Below, piece after piece: positions 7,845 through 14,091 of a stretch of DNA of 14,091 bases (positions are counted from its first letter, which is position 1; each line of letters starts with the position of its first letter). The notes below the pieces were generated by a model. It was not told where the DNA came from and did not search any database. It saw only the letters and a program-made list of their open reading frames with translations. The DNA lies in contig JBBITL010000097.1 of NCBI GenBank assembly GCA_037440765.1, positions 1-14,091 on the forward strand, given 5' to 3'. A program made the translations under genes and the position numbers. This DNA is from DTKY01 sp037440765. Its GTDB lineage: Bacteria; Acidobacteriota; Terriglobia; Bryobacterales; Bryobacteraceae.

Positions 7845-7855
7845 CCCGGCGCGCC

Positions 7856-9895
7856 TCATTCCCCGGTCAGCCCCAAGCGCTCCATCAGGGCGCCGGGGTC
7901 GGGGTCGCGGCCCATGAAGGCGCGGAACAGGTCGGCGGGTTCCGCGCTGTCGCCCTGCGCCAGGATGGTGTCGCGGAAACGGCGGCCGGTGTCCCGGTCG
8001 AACGCGCCGTTCGCCCGGAACAGCGAGAAGGCGTCCGCGTCCAGCACTTCGGCCCACTTGTAGGAGTAGTAGCCCGCGGCGTAGCCCACCGGGTCGGCGA
8101 ACAGGTGGGAGAAGGCGGTGACCATGGAATGATCCGGCGGCAGCGCCACCGGGCTGAAGTCCTGCATGACCCGGCGGCACTCGGCCACCAGGTCGGCCCC
8201 GGCCGCCGGAGGCCGGCCCGCATGCAGTGCGAAGTCAACAAAACCTAAGCCGAGCTGGCGCATCTGCGCGCTAGCGCTGCGGAAAGTCCGGGCGCGCCTC
8301 ATCTTGGCGTAGAGATCCTCGGGAATCGCCGCGCCTGTTTCATAGTGCAGGGCGAACAGGTCCAGCGCCTCCCGCTCCCAGCACCAGTTCTCCATGATCT
8401 GCGAGGGCAGTTCCACGAAGTCCCAGGCAACGTTGGTGCCAGCCAGGCTGCGCGTCTCCACGCGGCTCAGGCATTGGTGCAGCAGGTGCCCGAACTCGTG
8501 GAAGACGGTCTCCACTTCGCGGTGAGTCAGCAAGGCCGGCTTCCCATCCACCGGCGGAGTCAGGTTGGCACACATCACCCCGGCGTGCGGCTCAAGCCCG
8601 CCGGGCCGCTCGACGCCGGTGATGAGCGCGTCCATCCAGGCGCCGCCGCGCTTGCTCTCCCGCGGATGCCAGTCGGTGTAAAACGAGCCTATGTGCGTGC
8701 CCTCCTCGTCGCGCATCGCGTAGCAGCGGGTCTGAGCGTCCCAGACCGGCACGCCTGTTTCGCGGGTGATGCGGACGCCGAACAGGCGTCTGGCTATCTC
8801 GAACATCCCCTCCACGACCCGCTCCAGGGGGAAGTAGGGCCGGAGTTCCTCCTCGTCGAAGTCGTGCAGCGACTTGCGCAGTTTCTCCGCCCAGTAGGCC
8901 ACGTCCCAGGGCTGTAGTCGGCGCTCGCAGCGGCCGCGCGCAAAGGCCTCCAGCTCGGCGGTCTCGCGGCGGAAGAACCGCTCGGTGCGCGACTTCAGGT
9001 CCTCCAGGAACGCGGCGGCCTTCTGGCCGGTTCCGGCCATGCGATCCGCGGTGGCGAAGTCGGCGAAGCTGCCGAATCCGACCAGCGCCGCCTTCTCGTA
9101 CCGCAACTCAACCACGCGCCGCAGAATACTCCGGTTGTCGAACTTGCCCGCCGAGGCCCGCGTGGCGTAGGCGCGCCAGACCTGCTCCCGGATGCCGGCG
9201 TCGTCCAGGTGGGTCATCACGGCCGTGTAGCTGGGCTCTTGCAGCGTGAAGCGCCACCCGGCGCGGCCCTTCTCGGCGGCGCACTGGCGGGCGGCGGCGA
9301 CCGCCGAGGGAGGCAGGCCGGCGAGTTGCGTCTCGTCGGTCACCACCAGGTCGAAGGCATTGGTGGCGTCAAGCACGTTCTCGGCGAAGCGGGTTGTCAG
9401 TTGAGCCAGTTCAACCTCGATGGCGGCCAGGCGGGCCTTGCCGGCGGCGTCCAGATCCGCCCCGTGCCGGCGGAAGCTGTCGATGGTCCTGGCGAGGAAG
9501 CGGCGGCGGACGCCTGTGAGCGCGCCTGCCTCGGGCGTGGCAGCGTAGCCCCGTATGGCCCGCCAGAGACCTTCGTCGAGCGGAAGGCTCGAGTAGAACT
9601 CGGTGGCGGCGGGCTGTACCGCGTTGTAGGCCGCTCTCAGGGCCGGCGTCGTGGCCACTCCCTCAAGGTGCTTCACCACGGCCATTGCGTAGTCCAGCCG
9701 GTCGGTAAGGGCGTCAAGCGGCGCCAGCGTGCTGTCGTAGCTCCACTCCGATGCTGCCGCCAGCCGGTCGCGGCGGCGGCGCGCCTCATCGAGAATCCCG
9801 GCGATCGCCGGCTCCACGTGGGCCGCTTCTATCCGGTCGAACGGAATCCGGAACAGCATGGAAAGAAGGGGGTTGTCAGTGCCGGCCGGGGCCAT
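7856..9895 (-). CDS. M3-family zinc oligopeptidase (oligopeptidase A/Dcp type)
   Basis: 679 residues, the usual length of oligopeptidase A and dipeptidyl carboxypeptidase. These cytoplasmic zinc enzymes cut short peptides, and oligopeptidase A also degrades cleaved signal peptides. The catalytic motif is HEFGH (466-470), and the third zinc ligand is E495 in WDFVELPSQ, 25 residues later. GYAAGYYSYKWAEV (604-617) is the conserved C-terminal substrate-binding segment. The N-terminus (NPLL, then FDRIEAAHVEPAI) matches oligopeptidase A. No signal peptide is seen, which favours a cytoplasmic peptidase; similarity alone does not separate PrlC from Dcp, so I give no symbol. It is a single gene, convergent with glpD and divergent from citrate synthase. 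The ATG at 9895 lacks a Shine-Dalgarno; ATG codon 13 (9859) is a less likely alternative because it would cut the conserved NPLL. Confidence 0.94.
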   Translation of the reverse strand: MAPAGTDNPLLSMLFRIPFDRIEAAHVEPAIAGILDEARRRRDRLAAASEWSYDSTLAPLDALTDRLDYAMAVVKHLEGVATTPALRAAYNAVQPAATEFYSSLPLDEGLWRAIRGYAATPEAGALTGVRRRFLARTIDSFRRHGADLDAAGKARLAAIEVELAQLTTRFAENVLDATNAFDLVVTDETQLAGLPPSAVAAARQCAAEKGRAGWRFTLQEPSYTAVMTHLDDAGIREQVWRAYATRASAGKFDNRSILRRVVELRYEKAALVGFGSFADFATADRMAGTGQKAAAFLEDLKSRTERFFRRETAELEAFARGRCERRLQPWDVAYWAEKLRKSLHDFDEEELRPYFPLERVVEGMFEIARRLFGVRITRETGVPVWDAQTRCYAMRDEEGTHIGSFYTDWHPRESKRGGAWMDALITGVERPGGLEPHAGVMCANLTPPVDGKPALLTHREVETVFHEFGHLLHQCLSRVETRSLAGTNVAWDFVELPSQIMENWCWEREALDLFALHYETGAAIPEDLYAKMRRARTFRSASAQMRQLGLGFVDFALHAGRPPAAGADLVAECRRVMQDFSPVALPPDHSMVTAFSHLFADPVGYAAGYYSYKWAEVLDADAFSLFRANGAFDRDTGRRFRDTILAQGDSAEPADLFRAFMGRDPDPGALMERLGLTGE

Positions 9896-9903
9896 ATACT
9901 ACC

Positions 9904-9909
9904 AGCATA
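9904..9909 (-). promoter_or_regulatory. Possible -10 element for the M3 peptidase gene
   Basis: TATGCT on the reverse strand (four of six matches to TATAAT), ending 8 bases before the ATG at 9895. No Shine-Dalgarno lies between. A closer TAGTAT directly before the ATG is too near to serve as the -10 for this start. Confidence 0.3.
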
Positions 9910-9952
9910 GACGGGCGCGGCGCTCGTGGCGGTCCGGTGGCTGCTTCTGTCG

Positions 9953-9964
9953 TACACTTGTGTA
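9953..9964. repeat. Short inverted repeat upstream of citrate synthase, possible operator
   Basis: TACAC-TT-GTGTA: two perfect 5-base arms around 2 bases, in the divergent region between the M3 peptidase and gltA. It could be a small regulator site. The left part, TACACT, also resembles a -10 box for gltA (four of six matches), in which case a bound regulator would block the promoter. No supporting -35 box is clear. Confidence 0.35.
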
Positions 9965-9966
9965 GG

Positions 9967-9982
9967 TTCCCTTTGAAGGGAA
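9967..9982. repeat. Inverted repeat before gltA, possible operator or leader hairpin
   Basis: TTCCCTT-TG-AAGGGAA: two perfect 7-base arms around 2 bases, starting 2 bases after the previous repeat and 24 bases before the gltA start. It could be a dimeric regulator site, or in RNA a small hairpin with stem TTCCC/GGGAA and a 6-base loop at the 5' end of the gltA message. Confidence 0.4.
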
Positions 9983-9992
9983 AGGGATCGTT

Positions 9993-9998
9993 GAGGAG
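9993..9998 (+). promoter_or_regulatory. Ribosome binding site of citrate synthase
   Basis: GAGGAG, 8 bases before the ATG at 10007. It fixes the start of gltA. Confidence 0.7.
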
Positions 9999-10006
9999 AC
10001 AGCCTG

Positions 10007-11296
10007 ATGCCTGAAGAAACATTGACAATCACCGACAATCGCACCAACAAGACCTACACCGTGCCGCTCTTCAAGGGGTGCATTCGCACCATGGATCTGC
10101 GGCAGATCAAGGTGAGCGATGATGATTTCGGAGTGATGGGCTACGACCCCGCGTTCATGAACACGGCGTCCTGCCAGAGCAGCATCACCTATATAGACGG
10201 TGACAAAGGAATCCTGCGCTACCGCGGCTATCCCATCGAGCAACTGGCCGAACAGTGTACATTCCTGGAGGTCGCCTACCTTATCCTCTACGGCGATCTC
10301 CCCACCCAGAGCCAGCTCGGCGACTGGGTGAAAGAAGTCACCAGCCACACCATGGTGCACGAGAACATCAAGAAGTTGATGGACGGCTTCCACTACGACG
10401 CTCACCCCATGGGCATGTTGATGAGCAGCGTCGCCGCGTTGGCCACCTATTACCCGGACGCGCGCAAGAGCCTGGACGCCGAAGGCCGGAAGTTGCAGAT
10501 TCTGAGACTGATAGCCAAGATGCCGACCCTGGCCGCCTATGCCTACCGGCACAGCCTGGGGCTGCCCTACGTCGATCCGGACAACAGCCTCAGCTACAGC
10601 GAGAATTTCATGAGCATGCTGTGGAAGATGCCGTCCGAGCCGAAGTGCCAGCCCAACAAAGTGCTGGCCAGGGCGCTGGACGTGCTGTTCATCCTGCATG
10701 CGGACCACGAGCAGAATTGCAGCACCAACGCCATGCGGAGCGTGGGCAGCTCGCAGGCCGACCCGTTCGCCAGCACCGCCGCCGCCATCGGCGCCCTGTG
10801 GGGTCCGCTCCACGGGGGAGCCAACGAGCAGGTATTGGTCATGCTCGACGAGATAGGCAAAATGGAGAACATCCCGGCCTTCATCGCCGAGGTCAAGGCG
10901 GGCAAGGGCAAGCTGATGGGCTTCGGCCACCGCGTCTACAAGAACTACGATCCGCGGGCCAGGATCATCAAGCGGACCGCCGAGGAAGTGTTCGAAGTCA
11001 CCGGGCGCAATCCGAAGCTGGACATCGCCATCGAGCTCGAGAAGATCGCCCTCAGCGACGAGTATTTCATCAAGCGGAAGCTCTATCCCAATGTCGACTT
11101 CTACAGCGGGATCATTTACCAGGCTCTGGGCTTCAAGCCTGACATCTTCACCGTGCTGTTCGCCATCGGCAGGACAGCGGGCTGGCTGGCGCAGTGGCAG
11201 GAACTGCTGGCTGACAAGGAACAGAAGATCGCGCGGCCCCGCCAGATCTTCACCGGGCATGACCAGCGGGACGTTGTGCCGATGAACAAGCGCTGA
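10007..11296 (+). CDS. gltA: Citrate synthase
   Basis: 429 residues, about the length of the E. coli hexameric (type II) enzyme. It condenses oxaloacetate and acetyl-CoA to citrate, the entry step of the citric acid cycle, in the cytoplasm. The active-site residues are all present: HADHEQN with H234, GPLHGGANE with H269, GFGHRVYKNYDPRAR with H308, and NVDFYSG with D364. The N-terminal beta domain (about 1-50), with DPAF and the following SSITYIDGDKGILRYRGYPI, is typical of type II enzymes, which are often inhibited by NADH; whether this one is cannot be told here. A GAGGAG site and two small inverted repeats lie upstream, suggesting its own regulated promoter. It runs tail to tail into the kor operon, leaving 14 bases. 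Citrate synthase is preferred over 2-methylcitrate synthase because of the N-terminal domain and length and because there are no prp genes nearby. Confidence 0.96.
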   Translation: MPEETLTITDNRTNKTYTVPLFKGCIRTMDLRQIKVSDDDFGVMGYDPAFMNTASCQSSITYIDGDKGILRYRGYPIEQLAEQCTFLEVAYLILYGDLPTQSQLGDWVKEVTSHTMVHENIKKLMDGFHYDAHPMGMLMSSVAALATYYPDARKSLDAEGRKLQILRLIAKMPTLAAYAYRHSLGLPYVDPDNSLSYSENFMSMLWKMPSEPKCQPNKVLARALDVLFILHADHEQNCSTNAMRSVGSSQADPFASTAAAIGALWGPLHGGANEQVLVMLDEIGKMENIPAFIAEVKAGKGKLMGFGHRVYKNYDPRARIIKRTAEEVFEVTGRNPKLDIAIELEKIALSDEYFIKRKLYPNVDFYSGIIYQALGFKPDIFTVLFAIGRTAGWLAQWQELLADKEQKIARPRQIFTGHDQRDVVPMNKR

Positions 11297-11300
11297 TTCC

Positions 11301-11312
11301 AGCCGCGCGGCT
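11301..11312. terminator. Palindrome between gltA and korC, weak bidirectional terminator candidate
   Basis: AGCCGCGCGGCT is a perfect 12-base palindrome filling most of the 14-base gap between the convergent gltA and korC genes and touching the korC stop codon. As RNA it gives only a short stem with a small loop and no T-run. Further GC inverted repeats follow inside the korC end (GAGGC-G-GCCTC at 11316-11326, and CCCCC/GGGGG around 11329-11345), which may help stop gltA transcription. Confidence 0.3.
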
Positions 11313-11889
11313 ATGAGGCGGCCTCGCTCCCCCGGGGCAGGGGGAACGAGGCCGTCCCGTACTCGAACCCCTTCAGGAAGGCCTTCACGTTCAGCTCGCG
11401 GTAGGCAGGGGGCACGGAATCCTCCACCGCCGCCCGCAGGGCCTGCCCGTCGAGCAGCCCCGTCACTGAGGCAAAGAAGCCCACCATCACAATGTTGAGC
11501 ACCATGCGCCTGCCCAGTTCCTCGGCCAGTCGCGTGGCCGGGATGCCGTGCACGCGCGCGCTCTCGGGCACCTTGTCCAGGCGCACCAGGTCCTGCTCGA
11601 CCAGCAGGAGGCCGCCCGGCTTCAACTCCGGAGCGAACTTCGTGTACGCCTCCTGGGACATGGCGACCAGCACGTCCGGCCGCGTGACGTAGGGGTACAG
11701 AATCGGCTCGCCCGCCAGCAGCACCTGCGCGCTGCACGCACCCCCGCGCGACTCGGGTCCGAAGCTCTGCGTCATGGTGGCGTGCGCGTTCTGGAAGGTG
11801 GAGGCCGCCTTGCCGATGACCATGGCGGCCATGATCACGCCCTGGCCGCCGAAGCCCGCGATTCGAATCTCGGTTAACCGCATGTGCAA
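11311..11889 (-). CDS. korC: 2-oxoglutarate:ferredoxin oxidoreductase, gamma subunit
   Basis: 192 residues, normal for a separate gamma subunit. It is a structural and CoA-binding partner of the alpha and beta subunits in the complex that turns 2-oxoglutarate, CoA and oxidised ferredoxin into succinyl-CoA, CO2 and reduced ferredoxin. The diagnostic GFGGQGV is at residues 12-18, followed by QSFGPESRGGACSAQVLL (about 41-58), which is typical of the family. It is last in the operon and overlaps the end of korB. The start is ambiguous: TTG at 11889 has GGAGG (11897-11901) 7 bases before it, whereas ATG at 11883 is 13 bases from the same site and would give a protein two residues shorter. I chose TTG on spacing. 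The family also covers pyruvate and branched-chain 2-oxoacid enzymes; the operon order and partner subunits favour Kor. Confidence 0.9.
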   Translation of the reverse strand: MHMRLTEIRIAGFGGQGVIMAAMVIGKAASTFQNAHATMTQSFGPESRGGACSAQVLLAGEPILYPYVTRPDVLVAMSQEAYTKFAPELKPGGLLLVEQDLVRLDKVPESARVHGIPATRLAEELGRRMVLNIVMVGFFASVTGLLDGQALRAAVEDSVPPAYRELNVKAFLKGFEYGTASFPLPRGSEAAS

Positions 11890-12755
11890 GCCGGCGCCTC
11901 CACGTAGCCTTCTCCCAGTTGTGTGATCATCTGGTGGCGAAGAAGCTCGCTGTAGTCGGGGCGCTCCCGGTCCACGAACCTGCCCACGATGATCTCGTCC
12001 CGCATCCCCAGGGCCACCTCACTGGTGGCCATGCCGTTGCGTACCTTGCTTTTCTCCTTGTAGTGGCGCATCGTGTCAAGTCCCTCGCCCAGCTTGTTGC
12101 GCCTCTCGTACAGCGTCGGGCAGGGGGAAAGGACCTCGACAAAGCAGAACCCTTTCTTCTTGAAGATCTCGCCCATGCACCGGGTCAGCTGCCGCACGTG
12201 GAAGGTGGTCCAGCGGGCTACGTAGACCGCGCCGGCTGCGTCGGCCAGCTGCGGCAGGTTGAAAGCGGGCTCGTAGGCTCCATAGGGCGAGGTGGAGGTG
12301 GTGGCCGTCAGAGGCGTGGTAGGGCCGCTCTGCCCTCCCGTCATGGCGTAGATGAAGTTGTTGACGCAGATGACCTTTATGTCGATGTTACGCCGCGCGG
12401 CGTGGATCAGGTGATTGCCGCCAATGGCCGAAAGGTCGCCGTCCCCGGAGTAGACCACCACGTTGAGCGACGGGTTGGCCAGCTTCAGGCCGGTGGCGAA
12501 GGGTACGGCGCGGCCGTGGGTGGTGTGGAAGGAATCCAGCTGGACGTAACCGGCCACGCGGCCCGAGCAGCCGATTCCGGAAACCACCGAAACCTTGTCC
12601 AGCGGCACCTGGCTCTCCAGCAGGGCCCGCGCGAAGCAGTTCACCGTGGTCCCGATGCCGCAGCCCGGGCACCAGATATGCGGAATCCGGTCCATGCGGA
12701 GAAACGGCTCGACCGGATTGCAGGCCTCCTGCGGGAGAATCTCAACCGTACTCAT
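11874..12755 (-). CDS. korB: 2-oxoglutarate:ferredoxin oxidoreductase, beta (TPP-binding) subunit
   Basis: 293 residues, usual for KorB. It binds thiamine diphosphate and the proximal [4Fe-4S] cluster of the oxidoreductase. The TPP motif runs from GDGDLSAIGGNHL (104-116) to VNNFIYAMTGGQSGPTTP (131-148). Cluster ligands are likely C29 and C32 (CPGCG), C63 (GIGCSGR) and C212 (SPCPT). The conserved HTTHGRAVPFATG (78-90) lines the active site. ATG overlaps the korA stop as ATGA, with GGAGG 7 bases upstream inside korA, so translation is coupled. The C-terminus ends in CTCG, an extra pair of cysteines that may be incidental. Substrate choice (2-oxoglutarate against branched-chain 2-oxoacids) is inferred from overall similarity and gene order, not from specific residues. 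Confidence 0.93.
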   Translation of the reverse strand: MSTVEILPQEACNPVEPFLRMDRIPHIWCPGCGIGTTVNCFARALLESQVPLDKVSVVSGIGCSGRVAGYVQLDSFHTTHGRAVPFATGLKLANPSLNVVVYSGDGDLSAIGGNHLIHAARRNIDIKVICVNNFIYAMTGGQSGPTTPLTATTSTSPYGAYEPAFNLPQLADAAGAVYVARWTTFHVRQLTRCMGEIFKKKGFCFVEVLSPCPTLYERRNKLGEGLDTMRHYKEKSKVRNGMATSEVALGMRDEIIVGRFVDRERPDYSELLRHQMITQLGEGYVEAPACTCG

Positions 12756-13933
12756 CGCGCAGCCTCCTCGATCGCGCCCAGAATCACCTCGGGACGGTGG
12801 ACCGTGCCGCCGGCGTGCGGCACGCCATAGGTGCGGGCGGCGCCCGCCGCGGCGCGCTCCACCTCTCCCACTATCTGTCCCATGTTGAGCTCCGGCACCA
12901 CGAAAGCCTTGATGCCCCGGGCCAGCGCGCGCAGCCTGGCCGCCGGAAAGGGCCAGACCGTCAACAGGCGCAGCTTGCCGACCTTCAGGCCCTTATGGCG
13001 GGCCAGTTCCACGGCCCGCTGCGCCACACGCGAGGTGATGCCGTAGGAGACGACGATGACGTCGGCCCCCTCGACGCCGTCCTCCTCCACATGCACCAAC
13101 TCGTCCGCCGCCCGCCGAATCTTGTTCATCAGACGCTTGACCAGGCGGTCCTGAGCCTCCGGGTTCATGGCCGGGTAGCCCCGTTCGTCGTGTGTCAGGC
13201 CGGTCATGTGGAACCGGTAGCCCTCGCCGGCGTGGGCCATGGCGGGCACCAGGTCCTCGCCCGGCTCGAAGGTCTTGAACTCGCCGGGGCGCCGTGTGGT
13301 GCGCCGGCGCGGGTAGACCTGGATCTGATCGGCCGGGGGGATGACGACCTTCTCGGTCATGTGGCCTACACACTCATCCAGCATCAGCATGACCGGCGTG
13401 CGGAAACGCTCGGAGAGGTTGAAGGCTTGGATGGCGAGAGTGAAGCACTCCTGCGGCGAGTTGGGGCATAGGGCGATCATCTCGTAGTCGCCGTGCGATC
13501 CCCAGCGGGCCTGCATCATGTCGCCCTGCGCCGGCATGGTGGGCAGTCCGGTGGAGGGCCCGCCGCGCTGCACGTCCACGAATACGCAGGGAGTCTCGGT
13601 CATGGCGGCGTAACCGATATGCTCCATCATCAGAGAGAAGCCCGGGCCGGAGGTAACGGTGAAGGCCTTGGCCCCGCCCCACACGGCGCCCACGATGGCT
13701 ATGGAGGCCGCCAGTTCATCCTCCATCTGTATGAAAGCGCCTCCCACCTTCGGTATCCTGGCGGCGAATCGCTCCACCACCTCCGTGGAGGGAGTGATCG
13801 GATACCCTGCGGCGAATCGCGCGCCAGCCGCCAATGCCCCTTCACAGCAGGCGTGGTCTCCGTCCATGAAATGAGTCCCGGTCAGCACGCCGGCCGGGTC
13901 AGCGCGCCGCATCAGCCGGTTCGGGTCGTCCAT
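12752..13933 (-). CDS. korA: 2-oxoglutarate:ferredoxin oxidoreductase, alpha subunit
   Basis: 393 residues, a stand-alone alpha subunit without a fused gamma domain. It contributes the pyrimidine-binding and dimer-forming half of the 2-oxoacid oxidoreductase. Family marks are GDHACCEGALAAG (25-37), AAGYPITPSTEVVE (41-54), QMEDELAAS (69-77), VTSGPGFSLM (93-102) and QRGGPSTGLPT (121-131), the last typical of the alpha subunits of this enzyme class. The C-terminal domain (about 255-385) is the usual transketolase-like fold. The start at 13933 overlaps the upstream ferredoxin gene by 35 bases, longer than usual; ATG codon 8 (13912) would shorten the overlap to 14 bases but has no better ribosome site. 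The 4-base overlap with korB makes one transcription unit. Vor-type 2-oxoacid use is the main alternative. Confidence 0.93.
   Translation of the reverse strand: MDDPNRLMRRADPAGVLTGTHFMDGDHACCEGALAAGARFAAGYPITPSTEVVERFAARIPKVGGAFIQMEDELAASIAIVGAVWGGAKAFTVTSGPGFSLMMEHIGYAAMTETPCVFVDVQRGGPSTGLPTMPAQGDMMQARWGSHGDYEMIALCPNSPQECFTLAIQAFNLSERFRTPVMLMLDECVGHMTEKVVIPPADQIQVYPRRRTTRRPGEFKTFEPGEDLVPAMAHAGEGYRFHMTGLTHDERGYPAMNPEAQDRLVKRLMNKIRRAADELVHVEEDGVEGADVIVVSYGITSRVAQRAVELARHKGLKVGKLRLLTVWPFPAARLRALARGIKAFVVPELNMGQIVGEVERAAAGAARTYGVPHAGGTVHRPEVILGAIEEAAR
12763..12769 (-). promoter_or_regulatory. Ribosome binding site of korB inside korA
   Basis: GAGGAGG on the reverse strand; its GGAGG part ends 7 bases before the korB ATG. 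It lies within the final codons of korA and supports coupled translation at the ATGA overlap. Confidence 0.7.
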
Positions 13934-14091
13934 CGGTCTCTTTCCATCCGTAAATCGCGAAGTCCGGGCAGTACATGCCGCATAAGTCGCATCCGCTGCA
14001 TTTGTCGAGGGCTATGACCTCTGGTGGATGATACCCTTTTGAGTTGTAGGCGGAAGAGAGCGCCAGCACCTTGGTAGGACAGAACTCAATG
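13899..14091 (-). CDS. korD: 4Fe-4S ferredoxin subunit of the oxidoreductase, C-terminal 63 residues (cut by window edge)
   Basis: An open frame enters from the window edge on the reverse strand and stops at a TGA at 13899-13901. The 63 visible residues hold the last ligand of one cluster (EFCPTKVL, C4 of the fragment) and a full second [4Fe-4S] motif CSGCDLCGMYCP (31-42, four cysteines in CxxCxxCxxxC spacing). This is a two-cluster ferredoxin of the delta-subunit type, which carries electrons from the TPP/cluster core to free ferredoxin. The last 11 codons overlap the start of korA in another reading frame, which ties it to the operon as the first of korD-A-B-C. It is short and lies at the edge, so it is easy to miss. 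The N-terminal part and the operon promoter are outside the window. Confidence 0.88.
   Translation of the reverse strand, partial: IEFCPTKVLALSSAYNSKGYHPPEVIALDKCSGCDLCGMYCPDFAIYGWKETDGRPEPADAAR

Noticed and set aside
7845..7855. Possible terminator between glpD and the M3 peptidase
   Set aside because: The gap is only 11 GC-rich bases with no room for a stem-loop and no T-run, so nothing can be claimed.
9829..10050. Small open frame on the minus strand across the divergent promoter region
   Set aside because: It spans both the gltA start and the peptidase start without a ribosome site or any conserved feature, and overlaps the inverted repeats.
9899..11737. 612-codon open frame on the minus strand, antisense to gltA and part of korC
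   Set aside because: It covers citrate synthase with all its catalytic residues on the other strand; the translation is His/Gln/Val-rich shadow sequence and continues through a second real gene.
11919..12830. 303-codon open frame on the plus strand over korB
   Set aside because: It is a shadow of korB, whose TPP motif and cluster cysteines are intact on the minus strand.

Overview
The window is GC-rich (about two-thirds by eye), with dense genes, short gaps and strong third-position G/C bias. The best taxonomic clue is the protein at 299-1300, which has the architecture of the VWFA-related family typical of Acidobacteria. Together with the ferredoxin-type 2-oxoacid oxidoreductase and the two unrecognised proteins, this suggests a member of the Acidobacteriota, perhaps near Solibacter/Bryobacter. 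That placement is inference from gene content; there is no rRNA or marker gene here.

Layout: (1) 1-220, minus strand: the N-terminal 73 residues of an unrecognised protein, cut by the window edge. (2) 299-4701, minus: a two-gene unit, a secreted 1134-residue protein of unknown function followed, with a 4-base GTGA overlap, by a secreted VWA protein whose metal site looks degenerate. (3) 4841-6079, minus: a DUF1015 protein, divergent from (4) 6183-7844, plus: an FAD-dependent glycerol-3-phosphate dehydrogenase. (5) 7856-9895, minus: an M3-family zinc oligopeptidase, convergent with glpD and divergent from (6) 10007-11296, plus: citrate synthase. (7) 11311-14091, minus: a korD-A-B-C operon for a 2-oxoglutarate:ferredoxin oxidoreductase, with korD cut by the window end.

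How they fit: citrate synthase and the Kor complex are both citric acid cycle enzymes and meet tail to tail 14 bases apart. Citrate synthase feeds carbon in, and Kor converts 2-oxoglutarate to succinyl-CoA while reducing ferredoxin, in place of an NAD-linked dehydrogenase. GlpD passes glycerol-3-phosphate electrons to the quinone pool and the M3 peptidase finishes peptide breakdown, so this half is central metabolism. The 299-4701 pair is the accessory, poorly understood part.

A recurrent feature is that four genes (starts at 220, 6079, 6183 and 9895) lack a well-placed Shine-Dalgarno sequence but have a -10-like hexamer 8 to 10 bases before the start codon, which suggests leaderless or nearly leaderless transcripts. 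The other genes mostly have good ribosome sites. I saw no tRNA or rRNA gene, CRISPR array, insertion sequence or phage gene. No stretch longer than 300 bases lacks a gene; the largest gaps are 4702-4840 (139 bases; only a ribosome site and weak short inverted repeats seen) and 9896-10006 (111 bases; two small inverted repeats).
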